Shown here: positions 18,924-27,579 of the stretch, one piece after another
How positions within the stretch are numbered: the stretch's first letter is position 1
How the letters are laid out: each line of letters begins with the position of its first letter
Source: Actinomycetes bacterium
Lineage (GTDB): Bacteria; Actinomycetota; Acidimicrobiia; IMCC26256; PALSA-610
Reading direction: 5' to 3'
Assembly: GCA_025360585.1 (NCBI GenBank)
Contig: JANYBW010000064.1
Coordinates: forward strand, 1 to 64,000
DNA length: 64,000 nt
Program-made: the position numbers and the translations under genes
The notes under the pieces: generated by a model
The model's database searches: none
What the model was told of the DNA's origin: nothing
What the model saw: only the letters and a program-made list of their open reading frames with translations

Positions 18924-19982
18924 TCAAATACGGGCGAGGCTCGCATCGCTGAACGGCTCGACCATGATCTTGACGTGTTCCTCAGGATTCCCCAGCGCCG
19001 TGAATGCGGCGGCGACGCCGTCGAGCCCACACGCGCCAGTCAGCAAAGGATCCACCGTGATCTCACCTTCGGCAATGCAGCGCAGCGTGTCGTTGAACTC
19101 AAACATGTCGTAGCCCAACACGAACTGCAGGCGCAGCTCTTTACTAATCCCAACAAACGGATGCACCGCGTCGGTCTGCATGCAAACACCCACGATGACG
19201 ATTCGCGACTGCGCGGGCGCAGCCTTCATCGCCAAATCCAAAATGCCGGGAACGCCGATAGCTTCAAAGATGACGAGGGGTTTCAGGCCTCCAGTGACTC
19301 GACGCCAGGCATCAATGCCGGGCTCCATGGCAGGGTCAACGATTTCCGTCGCGCCCATTAGCGCAGCCACACCGCGACGGCTCGGGGAGAAATCCGCGGC
19401 CACAATCACATCGACATTGCGGCGCTTCAATTCTGCAATCACCGCGAGGCCTACCGGGCCGCAACCCAGCACCAGCGCGGTGTCGCGCTCAGTTACGTCA
19501 CCCTTGTTCACAGCGTGACGCCCTACAGCCATCGGTTCAGTCATCGCAGCACTTCGCGCGTCAAGACCGTTCGGAACCTTGATGCACATGCCCGCGGTGA
19601 GCCGCATCAACTCGGCGTACGCGCCGTTATAGATATTCGAGTACGCGCCGATGGGTTCGACACCTTTGGCACTCAACGAAATCGGAATCGACGTCACAAG
19701 ATCACCGGGCTTGATTATCACGCCATCGCAACCCGAACCGAGCTCAACGACCTCACAACAAAACTCGTGACCCATCACATAATCGAGTGCGGGATTGAAC
19801 GAAATTGGCATGCCAGCGTCGGTCGCTTGTTCCACCATTAGGTGGCCGAACTTCAAGGCATGGAGATCGGAGCCACAAATTCCGCAGGCTTGGACGCGGA
19901 CCAACACTTCACCTTCGCCTGGCGTTGGATCGGCGATCGTTTCGACGACGAGTTCGTGATTTCTCGCAATGACTGCACGCAT
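18924..19982 (-). CDS. Zinc-binding alcohol dehydrogenase (MDR family)
   Basis: The 352-residue medium-chain dehydrogenase has catalytic-zinc ligands in CGICGSDLHAL (about 33-43) and GHEFCCEVVE near 70, plus AAMTEPMAVG. The Rossmann motif is LGCGPVGLAV near 172. The four-Cys structural-zinc lobe is absent, as in some polyol or formaldehyde-type relatives. It probably oxidises a secondary alcohol with NAD(P); the substrate is unknown. Confidence 0.88.
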   Translation of the reverse strand: MRAVIARNHELVVETIADPTPGEGEVLVRVQACGICGSDLHALKFGHLMVEQATDAGMPISFNPALDYVMGHEFCCEVVELGSGCDGVIIKPGDLVTSIPISLSAKGVEPIGAYSNIYNGAYAELMRLTAGMCIKVPNGLDARSAAMTEPMAVGRHAVNKGDVTERDTALVLGCGPVGLAVIAELKRRNVDVIVAADFSPSRRGVAALMGATEIVDPAMEPGIDAWRRVTGGLKPLVIFEAIGVPGILDLAMKAAPAQSRIVIVGVCMQTDAVHPFVGISKELRLQFVLGYDMFEFNDTLRCIAEGEITVDPLLTGACGLDGVAAAFTALGNPEEHVKIMVEPFSDASLARI

Positions 19983-20106
19983 GAAGTGAAGCTAGTGCGG
20001 GCGCAAAGCGCCGCGGCCCACCGTCGTATCCACCCAAGGTCCCCCGATCGACCGCCTAGCCGGCCAGACGCCAGACCACCGAGGCCGGCCGAATATGCTG
20101 TCCGGC

Positions 20107-20547
20107 ATGACAGATGCTGCGTATGTCGCGAGTCCTTGGGAATGGGTGAGCAATCAAGTTGAGCTCTACGAACGCACGGGCGGCGCCGAGGGCAACGCGC
20201 TGCTCGACACCGGGATGCCGATCATCATTGTCAAAACGATCGGAGCTAAGACGGGCGCCGTTCGCAAGACTCCACTCATGCGAGTTGAGCACAACGGTGA
20301 ATACGCGTTGGTCGCTTCGATGGGCGGCGCCCCGAAACACCCCGTGTGGTATTTCAACCTGCTCGCCCATCCCGATGCGATCGAAATTCAAGACGGCCCA
20401 AAGCCATTCGCAGTCACGATTCGCGAAATCACTGGCGACGAAAAAGCACAATGGTGGCAACGTGCGGTTGCCGACTACCCGCCCTACGCCGAGTATCAAG
20501 CCAAAACGGATCGCCAAATTCCAGTCTTCATCGCAGCCCGCCGTTAA
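20107..20547 (+). CDS. Deazaflavin (F420)-dependent nitroreductase, Ddn family
   Basis: The 146-residue split beta-barrel protein resembles mycobacterial Ddn/Rv3547 F420H2-dependent quinone reductases: IVKTIGAKTGAVRKTPLMRVEHNGEYALVAS is the F420-binding hallmark, and APKHPVWYFNLLAHP follows. Members reduce quinones or nitro compounds at the membrane. I prefer the ATG at 20107 over the one four codons earlier because family members begin shortly before the SPWEWV region. Two LLM-family enzymes nearby also fit F420 metabolism. Confidence 0.88.
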   Translation: MTDAAYVASPWEWVSNQVELYERTGGAEGNALLDTGMPIIIVKTIGAKTGAVRKTPLMRVEHNGEYALVASMGGAPKHPVWYFNLLAHPDAIEIQDGPKPFAVTIREITGDEKAQWWQRAVADYPPYAEYQAKTDRQIPVFIAARR

Positions 20548-20704
20548 CCCGCGATTTGGGTGTTGCCTCAACCATGCAACTGGGCCACACTGGACCTGTG
20601 GGCTCCGCGATGCGCCCGGTTCGCCGCCAAGGCAGATCGCTACCTCTACGCGGCCGTGACCACGATGTTTCACACATGGTGCATGGGCCCCTACGATCGC
20701 TGGC

Positions 20705-21406
20705 ATGACCACGACGTTTTGGCCGAATGCACAGCATTGGTCGTGCGAAATTCCGTTGAACACTCCCCATCCGCGCCTCGATGTGCTCGAAGCACACGGC
20801 GTAGTGCGCCTGCGCGATCTCGACTTTGTCATTCCAGCGCATGAATACCTCCATCTTGAATACATGGACTGGAAAAGCGGCGGCGATACAAACTTTGCGC
20901 CGATTGCCACTGCCGATGGCGAACTCGATTGCCGCGGCTTTTGGAACGCCGACAACGAACACACCGACAAAGACGCGCGGTTCACCAGCAACGCAGCCTT
21001 GTGTCCGACGATTCGCGACTACGTGGCCGACATCGGTGTGAACTTTGGGCGCGTGCGCACGATCAAACTCGAACCCCAGAACTACGACACCGCAATTCGT
21101 AGTTTCCATCGCGACGACAACAACCGGTTCAATCCCGAAACCGACGGTTGGGTTGTGCGCAGCTGGTTGGAGCTCACTGACAACCCAGACAGTTACATGC
21201 TGTTGATGGATTGCGGCAGTGATGGGCTCCCCGATCGTTCGACTGAAGTTCGCGTGCCGCTGCATCGCGGTTCGCGGTTCGTTGTTGATACGCAACGCTT
21301 GTGGCATGTGGTGGTACACAACGGCGACGCGCCGCGGTACGCGTTGATCACCAGTTTGGAAAGTGGCCCTGCGCTCGATCTGTGGATCGCCAACAACGCG
21401 CAATAG
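20705..21406 (+). CDS. Putative 2-oxoglutarate/Fe(II) hydroxylase-like protein
   Basis: I do not recognise the family by name. The 233-residue protein carries an HxD pair (SFHRDDNNR, about 133-138), a distal His in QRLWHVVVHNG near 200 and an Arg about ten residues later (DAPRYALI). That is the spacing of aspartyl/asparaginyl beta-hydroxylase-like 2OG-Fe(II) enzymes. No membrane segment or signal is visible. It lies 157 bp after the Ddn-like gene and 45 bp before an LLM oxidoreductase on the same strand. The role is inference from motif geometry only. Confidence 0.55.
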   Translation: MTTTFWPNAQHWSCEIPLNTPHPRLDVLEAHGVVRLRDLDFVIPAHEYLHLEYMDWKSGGDTNFAPIATADGELDCRGFWNADNEHTDKDARFTSNAALCPTIRDYVADIGVNFGRVRTIKLEPQNYDTAIRSFHRDDNNRFNPETDGWVVRSWLELTDNPDSYMLLMDCGSDGLPDRSTEVRVPLHRGSRFVVDTQRLWHVVVHNGDAPRYALITSLESGPALDLWIANNAQ

Positions 21407-21451
21407 CTCGCGAGTTCGCGTGCCCTTGATTTGCAGCTGCGGTGAGCCAGC

Positions 21452-22600
21452 GTGTCGAATGCTGCGATGCGCTTCGGAATTTTCATGGCCCCGTTTCATC
21501 CGGCTGGTCAAAACCCAACGCTCGCGTTAGAACGCGATCTGGATCTACTCGTACACCTCGACCGTCTCGGCTTCGACGAAGCGTGGATCGGCGAACACCA
21601 CAGCGCGGGCTACGAAATCATTGCGTCGCCCGAAGTGTTCATCGCGACCGCGGCAGAGCGCACGAAACACATTCGTTTAGGCACCGGCGTTTCATCGCTC
21701 CCCTATCACCACCCATTGTTACTCGCAGACCGCATGATCTTGCTAGACCATCTCACGCGCGGTCGCGTGATGCTCGGCTGCGGCCCTGGGCAACTCACGA
21801 GCGATGCCCACATGCTCGGCATCCCGGCTGACCTGCAACGGCCACGCATGCACGAAGCGCTCGACGCGATCATGCATCTGTTGCGTAGCGACGAACCACT
21901 CACGATGGAAACCGATTGGTTCACGATTCGCGACGCACGCCTCCAACTCAAAAGCTTTCAACAACCCCATCTAGAAGTTGCAATCGCAGCATCGATCTCA
22001 CCAACAGGAGCAATCGCGGCCGGAAAATACGGCGCAGGATTGTTGTCGATTGCCGCGACAAGCCGTGGGGGTTTCGACGCGCTCGGCACGCATTGGGATA
22101 CTTGGAAGCACGAGTCCGAAAAGCATGGCAATGTTGCCGATCGCAACAAGTGGCGACTCGTGGGACCGATGCATCTCGCCGAGACGAAGGCCGAAGCCCA
22201 AGAACAAGTGAAGTACGGAATCTTGCCGTTTTCACGCTACTTTTCGCACGTATTACCAGCGGGCCCGACCCAAGGCGACACTGCCGAGGAGATCATTGCG
22301 AACAACGACGTGGGCGGTTTCGCTGTCATTGGTACCCCGGACGATGCGATCGAAAAGATTCAGGCGCTCATCGACGAAAGCGGGGGCTTCGGAACGTTCC
22401 TGATGTTCGCCCATGATTGGGCCCGCCCTGCCGATACGCACCGCAGCTTCGAACTCTTCGCGCAGTACGTCATGCCGCACTTTCAGAATCAGCTCGAAGC
22501 ACCAATCGCGAGCCAGAACTGGTTGATGAACGCAGGCGGCGAATTCGTGAATCAAGCAGTCGGAGCAATCACCAAAGCGATCTCCGACTACCAGGCGTAG
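21452..22600 (+). CDS. LLM-class flavin-dependent monooxygenase
   Basis: The 382-residue TIM-barrel protein is of the luciferase-like family, closest in appearance to limonene 1,2-monooxygenase-type members: MRFGIFMAPFHPAGQNP, FDEAWIGEHHSAGYEIIASPEVF, LGTGVSSLPYHHPLLLADRM and the phosphate-binding region around RVMLGCGPGQL. The cofactor is probably FMNH2 rather than F420, but this is not certain. A GTG at 21452 is taken as start, with an ATG five codons later as alternative. Confidence 0.87.
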   Translation: MSNAAMRFGIFMAPFHPAGQNPTLALERDLDLLVHLDRLGFDEAWIGEHHSAGYEIIASPEVFIATAAERTKHIRLGTGVSSLPYHHPLLLADRMILLDHLTRGRVMLGCGPGQLTSDAHMLGIPADLQRPRMHEALDAIMHLLRSDEPLTMETDWFTIRDARLQLKSFQQPHLEVAIAASISPTGAIAAGKYGAGLLSIAATSRGGFDALGTHWDTWKHESEKHGNVADRNKWRLVGPMHLAETKAEAQEQVKYGILPFSRYFSHVLPAGPTQGDTAEEIIANNDVGGFAVIGTPDDAIEKIQALIDESGGFGTFLMFAHDWARPADTHRSFELFAQYVMPHFQNQLEAPIASQNWLMNAGGEFVNQAVGAITKAISDYQA

Positions 22601-22627
22601 CCCGCACTGCGCGCAACCTCTTGCGCT

Positions 22628-23107
22628 TTAGTGCTTCGGCTGCACCGTGACGCTTCCGGCGATCGTCGTGGGCAACGACGTGCTCGGTGTCAGCGTCAGG
22701 GTTCCGCCGAGAAACTCGCCGTCGGAACCGTGGATACTGAGATTACCGCCGACTTGTCCGTTGAGAATTCCAATCGTGCCGACACCGGTCATCACGGTGC
22801 CTTTTCCCGTCACCATCGTGAATGGCCCGATCACAACGAAACCGCTCGCGCCCCGTACCGGATAGACACAACCCGTGCCGTTGGCCCGCCAGTCGGGAAT
22901 ATTGGGGCGCTGCACGACCACAACGTATACACCCGAGCAGCTTCCCATATTGCCAGCGGCGGCCGCCACGGCTTGGCCTGAAAACGACCGTGTCACTGGC
23001 GGAGGCAAGGTGGCACCCATTACTGGAGCGGAACCAAACGGCGCGCCGCCAACAACGAGCGCACCTGCGATGGCCAGTACCGCAATCAATCGAGAACCCT
23101 TGAACAT
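22628..23107 (-). CDS. Secreted protein of unknown function
   Basis: The 159-residue protein begins MFKGSRLIAVLAIAGALVVGG, a classical Sec signal peptide, with cleavage likely around residues 30-35. The mature part is Gly/Thr/Val-rich with predicted beta strands and two Cys (GSCSGVYV, GTGCVYPV) that could form a disulfide. The ATG at 23107 is preceded by GAGGAGA, which decides the start. No family is recognised. Confidence 0.7.
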   Translation of the reverse strand: MFKGSRLIAVLAIAGALVVGGAPFGSAPVMGATLPPPVTRSFSGQAVAAAAGNMGSCSGVYVVVVQRPNIPDWRANGTGCVYPVRGASGFVVIGPFTMVTGKGTVMTGVGTIGILNGQVGGNLSIHGSDGEFLGGTLTLTPSTSLPTTIAGSVTVQPKH

Positions 23108-23175
23108 ATCGATGTCTCCTCTGCATCTGCATCCGATTGCGGAATGCTCCCACATGTCTGCAAACAAGGCAATCG

Positions 23176-23658
23176 TTACGGCATAGACCAGTCGCGGTTG
23201 GGGTTCTTTGGGGGAAAGTTGAACGCTTCGGTTGGGCGCCAGCCTGCCGCGCGGAGGTCTTCATTGACGTGATTCATGTTGAGAATGTCTTCGTCGTAGT
23301 TGAATTTTCCATTGCCGGCATACCGCATCGTCGAGATGCCAGATTGTGCATACGGCGAACCATCGGGTTTTGTGCCCGGCGTGATTTGGGTCCATTTCAC
23401 CATCACAATGTCGCCGTCGATTCCAACTGCGGTAATCGGAAACGTCCAGTCTTCGAGCCCCACCATCGACTCATTGAAGAATTCACGAATGTTTTCGAGC
23501 CCTTCAACTCGGCCCCACGCCGGATCGATATATACCGCGTCTTCGGTGAAGAATTTCGCGAGATCCGTCCACCAACCATTTCCGGCGCGGATGTTCTCGC
23601 GCTCGGCGTGATACTCGTGTACCGCGGCTTCAATTTCTTGTCGAGGAAACGTGCTCAT
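23176..23658 (-). CDS. SnoaL/NTF2-like domain protein
   Basis: The 160-residue protein has the NTF2-like fold pattern: an N-terminal helix with WWTDLAKFFTEDAVYIDPAWGRVEGLENIREFF, then strands containing WTFPITAVGIDGDIVMVKWTQI. SnoaL-like proteins act as isomerases, hydroxylases or binding proteins, and no substrate is evident. The ATG at 23658 has GGAGATC upstream and fits the domain start. Confidence 0.82.
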   Translation of the reverse strand: MSTFPRQEIEAAVHEYHAERENIRAGNGWWTDLAKFFTEDAVYIDPAWGRVEGLENIREFFNESMVGLEDWTFPITAVGIDGDIVMVKWTQITPGTKPDGSPYAQSGISTMRYAGNGKFNYDEDILNMNHVNEDLRAAGWRPTEAFNFPPKNPNRDWSMP

Positions 23659-23717
23659 GTGATCTCCAGAGTTCAACGTGCGAATTTCCACTGACCCTAA
23701 AGCGCACGGTCTACCCA

Positions 23718-23957
23718 ATGCACGTCGCGCGAATCATCCTCGGTGCGCAAGCATCGATGATGATTGGATACATCACCGAAGCGGGCTTCGCGTTACTCGA
23801 CGTTATGGGAGCAACGCATCCGGGCGAGATTCTTGCGATGGTTGATCCAACGAACGACGCGTCGAATCACGTCATCAAAAAATTCGGATTCGAGTTCTGG
23901 GAGCTCGCGGTCGTGAGCGGCTACCTCGACAACTTGTATCGCCGCACATCTATTTGA
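23718..23957 (+). pseudogene. GNAT acetyltransferase C-terminal remnant
   Basis: A 79-codon frame whose end resembles the C-terminal half of a GNAT acetyltransferase: EILAMVDPTNDASNHVIKKFGFEF is the helix-strand around motif B. The acetyl-CoA-binding motif A (R/QxxGxG/A) and N-terminal half are missing, and the space upstream is taken by the SnoaL-like gene on the other strand. It is most simply a truncated relic. Confidence 0.6.
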
Positions 23958-23993
23958 CTCTCTACCACAACGCAGCTTGTGGAATACCTCGGT

Positions 23994-24010
23994 ACTACTC
24001 ATGGTAGTAT
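23994..24010 (+). promoter_or_regulatory. Inverted repeat before the MazEF-like pair
   Basis: TACTAC-TCATG-GTAGTA is a perfect 6-bp dyad 6 nt before the antitoxin start codon, overlapping a TAGTAT -10-like hexamer. Toxin-antitoxin pairs usually bind such dyads to repress themselves, so this is a likely operator. Confidence 0.6.
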
Positions 24011-24016
24011 TAAAGT

Positions 24017-24235
24017 ATGAAATTGAGCGTCAGCCTGTCCGATGAAGATGTCGAATTCCTTGATTCGTACGCCACCAAGCAAGGTATCGCCTCACGATCA
24101 GCGGCGATCCACAGAGCAGTCCGACTGCTACGAGCGTCAGAGCTTGGGCCCGCCTACGAAGATGCCTGGAGCGATTGGGCGACAAGCGACGATTCCACGG
24201 TCTGGAACTCGACCATCTCCGACGGCGTGCACTGA
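24017..24235 (+). CDS. Ribbon-helix-helix antitoxin, MazE-like
   Basis: The 72-residue protein begins MKLSVSLSDEDVEFLDSYA, a ribbon-helix-helix DNA-binding start, continues RSAAIHRAVRLLR, and has an acidic/aromatic C-terminus (YEDAWSDWATSDDSTVW) of the kind that wraps MazF toxins. It overlaps the toxin start by one base (TGATG). It should neutralise the toxin and autoregulate via the dyad just upstream. Confidence 0.86.
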   Translation: MKLSVSLSDEDVEFLDSYATKQGIASRSAAIHRAVRLLRASELGPAYEDAWSDWATSDDSTVWNSTISDGVH

Positions 24236-24582
24236 TGAAGCGCGGCGAACTTCGGCTCGTCGATTTCGAACCAAGCCGCGGACGCGATGCAAACAAACAA
24301 CGCCCGGCCGTAATTGTGAGCAACGACGGAGCCAACGCCGCGGCAGTACGCCACGATCGAGGCGTCGTAACGGTCGTACCCGTAACCTCGAATACCAAGC
24401 GCGTCTATCCGTTTCAGGTTCTACTTCCTAAGCGCCGCACTGGGCTCAGTGTCAATTCCAAGGCGCAGGCCGAACAAATTCGTTCGATCGACATCGCCCG
24501 CGTTGGCCCGGTCATCGGCGCGATTCCCGCCGAAATCCTTGGCGCGCTCGACGAAGCGATTCGTCTCCACCTCGCCTTGTAA
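24235..24582 (+). CDS. MazF-like endoribonuclease toxin
   Basis: The 115-residue protein has the PemK/MazF fold: MKRGELRLVDFEPSRGRDANKQRPAVIVSND, VVTVVPVTSNTKRVYPFQVLLP, and KAQAEQIRSIDIARVG with the catalytic Arg/Thr positions conserved. MazF cleaves single-stranded RNA at short sequences. The start at 24235 follows from coupling with the antitoxin stop. Confidence 0.9.
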   Translation: MKRGELRLVDFEPSRGRDANKQRPAVIVSNDGANAAAVRHDRGVVTVVPVTSNTKRVYPFQVLLPKRRTGLSVNSKAQAEQIRSIDIARVGPVIGAIPAEILGALDEAIRLHLAL

Positions 24583-24584
24583 AC

Positions 24585-25108
24585 AATGAAGATGAGGGCC
24601 ATCTCATTGTGTTGTGCGGCTTACCCAGATCCGAAAAAAGACGACACTCGCGCGCTCGATCGAACAGGACACGAGCGCAGTGCGGTTGTGTTCCGATGAA
24701 TGGATGAGCGACCTCAGCATCGATTCGTACGATCCGGCCGCACGCGCGGCAGTGGATGCATTGCAGCAGCACATGGCGATCCGGCTGGCGAAAGCCGGAC
24801 GTTGCGCGATCTACGAATCCGGCGGCTGGACCCGCGCCGAACGCGACGAATTGTTGCTGCGAACACGCACGGTTCAAGGCCTGATTTCATTGCAATATTT
24901 GGATCTGCCAGTCGATAAGCTCTGGCAACGTGTCCAGCTCCGCAACGCGCAACTGCCCTATGCGACTGCCCTACGCGACGGCGCGAAACGAGCGCGCACC
25001 TCTCCTGTACTCGGCGCGCAGAGCTTTGAAGCACGGCGGGTTCAAGCGGTGGACCGCGATGTGTTTGATGCTTCAGTTACTCCGCAACTTTGCGATCGAT
25101 TGCGGTGA
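24585..25108 (+). pseudogene. Broken P-loop kinase (AAA/zeta-toxin-like)
   Basis: Reading from about 24600 gives HLIVLCGLPRSEK, a P-loop in which the usual GLPGSGK has lost two glycines. At the A-run near 24637 the frame must change to continue TTLARSIEQDTSAVRLCSDEWM and the kinase body (CAIYESGGWTRAERDEL, VDKLWQRVQLRN). The C-terminal ~50 residues diverge to a stop at 25108, inside the end of the opposite kinase gene. A frameshift plus a degraded ATP site means it is not functional. Confidence 0.7.
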
Positions 25109-25408
25109 ACGGTCGGCGTGAAACGCAGCTTCGCCGACCAAGCTGACGCCGCGACTCAACATGAGATCCATCGTTGAATACCACGTGTCGAACGCGGCTT
25201 CAGAGAAACGGTGCCATTCGTTCGGATCGTTGCTGTGATGCGTGACGTGCAGCGCCGACTTGAACAAATCTCGACTCAGCCACGGCACTTCGAGCCGCTG
25301 TGCCAGCGCCTTTGCAAGGGAGGACTTTCCCGATCCTGGGGCTCCCGACACGAGCACCAGAAACGGTAGCGAATCGGCACAATCTTTTGCGTTCGCGTTT
25401 GGAATCAT
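25073..25408 (-). CDS. Small P-loop kinase, C-terminally truncated
   Basis: The 111-residue protein has Walker A GAPGSGKSSLAKALA and then WLSRDLFKSALH, as in small nucleotide/antibiotic-type kinases. It stops at LRSN, well short of the ~170-190 residues usual for such folds, and its 3' end runs into the decayed opposite kinase. The ATG at 25408 overlaps the upstream kinase stop by 4 nt. It is probably a truncated remnant that is still cotranscribed. Confidence 0.6.
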   Translation of the reverse strand: MIPNANAKDCADSLPFLVLVSGAPGSGKSSLAKALAQRLEVPWLSRDLFKSALHVTHHSNDPNEWHRFSEAAFDTWYSTMDLMLSRGVSLVGEAAFHADRSPQSIAKLRSN

Positions 25409-25950
25409 CGTTTCCTGGCATCGTTGCAAATGGCGACAATTTCGTCAACAGTTTGATCGACTGCGTGGTTCACGACGATGGTCGCGCCACGTTGTCGAGC
25501 GTCGCGCTCGAGCGACACCACGATCGATCGAAGCCGAGTTTCGACCTCCAGTTCAGCGATATCCGCTTCAGGATGGACCACGCCCGACTTTTCATTGTCG
25601 CGGCGACGCCGCAGGAACCGCTCAATCGTGGCTTCGACGTCGGCGACGAGCAATGCCTCGCAAAACGGGCTTTCGCATCGGGCGGCGATTCCATGCAACT
25701 GCGCCAAGAATCCCGGTCGACCGATGTACTGCGGAATTACGACCGTCTGGCCGTCAACGAGGTGTCGCTGCACGTTCGCAACCGCGAGATCGCGCGCGTC
25801 TTGCCCAGACGTAACGGATCGCGACCAGCCGGCTAGATCCGCGCGAATCGCGTCTATGTCAATCAGAGTCGCCCCGGGATCCGTCTCGCAATAGCGACGC
25901 CCGACCGTCGTCTTACCGACCCCAGGAGCCCCATTGATCACTAGTAGCAC
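25405..25950 (-). CDS. AAA/P-loop small-molecule kinase
   Basis: The protein, about 181 residues from the GTG at 25950, begins LLVINGAPGVGKTTVGRRYCE with an intact Walker A. It continues IDIDAIRADLAGW, TVVIPQYIGRPGFLAQLH and an Arg-rich lid ERFLRRRRDNEKSG, all consistent with a gluconate/shikimate/chloramphenicol-kinase-like fold. The frame is open further upstream, but homologous sequence begins at this point. The substrate is unknown. It is first of a two-gene unit with the truncated kinase. Confidence 0.72.
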   Translation of the reverse strand: MLLVINGAPGVGKTTVGRRYCETDPGATLIDIDAIRADLAGWSRSVTSGQDARDLAVANVQRHLVDGQTVVIPQYIGRPGFLAQLHGIAARCESPFCEALLVADVEATIERFLRRRRDNEKSGVVHPEADIAELEVETRLRSIVVSLERDARQRGATIVVNHAVDQTVDEIVAICNDARKR

Positions 25951-26133
25951 AGCATTGAGGTTAGCGATACGAGGCAGCGAGTAATTCTGTCGCGCGTTGA
26001 CAGTGGCTCGGCTCCGGAGCTGGGCTGCGGATCTGGGCTGGATGTGGCGGCTGTTGCCTCCTGTTAATGCACGATGACACAGTGACCAAAGTTGGAAACC
26101 TTCGATATTTGTTGAATATTTTCCTGCATCAGC

Positions 26134-26179
26134 TTGCAACCGTTCGAATAACTTGATACGATAACGAACACATGTTCGC
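26134..26179 (+). promoter_or_regulatory. Promoter and LexA box over the DUF222-HNH start
   Basis: TTGCAA (26134-26139), a 17-bp spacer and TACGAT (26157-26162) make a good housekeeping-type promoter. The predicted start of transcription, about 26169, is 3 nt before the ATG. CGAACACATGTTCG at 26165-26178 is a perfect GAAC-N4-GTTC palindrome covering both that site and the start codon. 13E12-family genes in M. tuberculosis are known LexA targets. Confidence 0.75.
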
Positions 26180-27431
26180 ATCACTCGCTACTGTCCGGAC
26201 CACGCTGGAGTCCACGATCGCCGCTTTCGACGCGGCCACAACGACGGGTACAGACGCACTTCGCGCGGTCGAGGAACTTGGGTCCATTCGTCGGCTGGTC
26301 GACGCGCTGATTCTCGATGTGAGCAAGCGGGTCGACGACACGTATGCGTATCGCCCCTCGGGGGCCAAAGATGCGGCGACCTCGATCGCGCGGGCACTCG
26401 GCGTCGCCACGAGCGAAGCGCAACGCTCGTTGAATTTATGGCACAAACTCGAGCGGCGCCCGTTGACTGCTGCTGCCGTGCGCGCGGGCAGATTGTCCAC
26501 CAGGCAAGGTGAAGTCATCGCTGCCGCCGCCGCCAAGAATCCGACCGAAGAAGCGGCCTTGATCGCAACCGCACCACAAGGAATGGTGGCGCTCCAAGAT
26601 GCGTGTTTAGCGGCCCGTAACGCGGTCGAAACCGAAACGGCCCGCACGCGACGCCAACGCAGCGAGCGAACCTTCCGCACCTGGCTCGATAAACATTCTG
26701 GAATGCTGCGAGGAGCGTTCGCGGTTCCACCTGAAATCGGCGGGATGATCGCGGCGTTGATCGATCGACAAGCACAATCGAAGTATCGAAACGCCAGCGC
26801 GGAAAGTCGCGGAACGATCGAACAATACGCAGCCGACGTGTTCACAGAACTCATGCTCGAACACAATGCTTCAACGCCCGCCGCCGAACGCACGCCTCGA
26901 CACGAAGAAAGCAGCGTTGAACGAACGACCAGCATCCCGACCACGGTGAAGAAGCCTGCGAGACGCCGCGTCGACGCCAACGTGCACATCGTGATCGATC
27001 ACGCAGCATTGGTGCGGGGCAACGCACTGCCGGGCGAGAAGTGTGAAATTCCGGGAGTCGGGCCAGTCAATGTGCAATGGGTGCGCTCGTTGTTGGGCGA
27101 GGCGTTCGTGACCGCGGTCATCGGTAAGGGCAAGGACATCCGCACGATCGCGCACTTCGGGCGCACCATCAACGCGCATCTTCGGACCGCGTTGATCGCG
27201 GGAGGGCGTGAATGCGACATCGAAGGTTGCACCGTGCGGCACTACTTGGAGATTGACCACAGCGAGATTGACCATGCGAAGCAGGGGCCCACGGCCTGGT
27301 GGAACTTGGGCTGGTTGTGTTCAAAACATCACCGTTTGAAATCCAGCGGCTGGAAATTGGGGGCGCGCGCACCCAACGGTAAACGCAAGCTCGTTCCGCC
27401 ATCCGCTGCGAACACAGATCTAGCGGCCTAG
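26172..27431 (+). CDS. DUF222 and HNH endonuclease protein (13E12 family)
   Basis: The 419-residue protein has the DUF222 region (about 30-290; RLVDALILDVSKRVDD, RAGRLSTRQGEVIAAAA) and a C-terminal HNH nuclease: ECDIEGCTVRHYLEIDH, then WNLGWLCSKHHRLK with the Cys pairs and catalytic His. The family is abundant in actinobacteria and sometimes behaves as mobile or repeated DNA. The ATG lies inside a LexA box and only about 3 nt after the predicted transcription start, so translation is likely leaderless and SOS-induced. Confidence 0.9.
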   Translation: MFASLATVRTTLESTIAAFDAATTTGTDALRAVEELGSIRRLVDALILDVSKRVDDTYAYRPSGAKDAATSIARALGVATSEAQRSLNLWHKLERRPLTAAAVRAGRLSTRQGEVIAAAAAKNPTEEAALIATAPQGMVALQDACLAARNAVETETARTRRQRSERTFRTWLDKHSGMLRGAFAVPPEIGGMIAALIDRQAQSKYRNASAESRGTIEQYAADVFTELMLEHNASTPAAERTPRHEESSVERTTSIPTTVKKPARRRVDANVHIVIDHAALVRGNALPGEKCEIPGVGPVNVQWVRSLLGEAFVTAVIGKGKDIRTIAHFGRTINAHLRTALIAGGRECDIEGCTVRHYLEIDHSEIDHAKQGPTAWWNLGWLCSKHHRLKSSGWKLGARAPNGKRKLVPPSAANTDLAA

Positions 27432-27541
27432 ACGATTACTCCGGAAATGCCGCGCCGTCGTAGCGAATGGGATCGAGCGGAACGGGTGGTCGCATTTGCA
27501 GACTGACGCAACATGTTGATTTGTTGCTTCGACCTTGTACC

Positions 27542-27573
27542 TTGACAACTGAATTTGGCGAAGTCGCTATGGT
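27542..27573 (+). promoter_or_regulatory. Possible surE promoter
   Basis: TTGACA at 27542-27547 is a perfect -35 hexamer. TATGGT at 27568-27573 is a -10-like element 6 nt before the surE ATG, which would give a leaderless message. The 20-bp spacer is longer than usual, so this is tentative. Confidence 0.4.
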
Positions 27574-27579
27574 GAACCG

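Noticed and set aside
20528-21511. 327-codon antisense frame over the 2OG-like gene
   Set aside because: The plus-strand frame has a coherent HxD...H...R pattern and fits the spacing of neighbours; the antisense frame does not.
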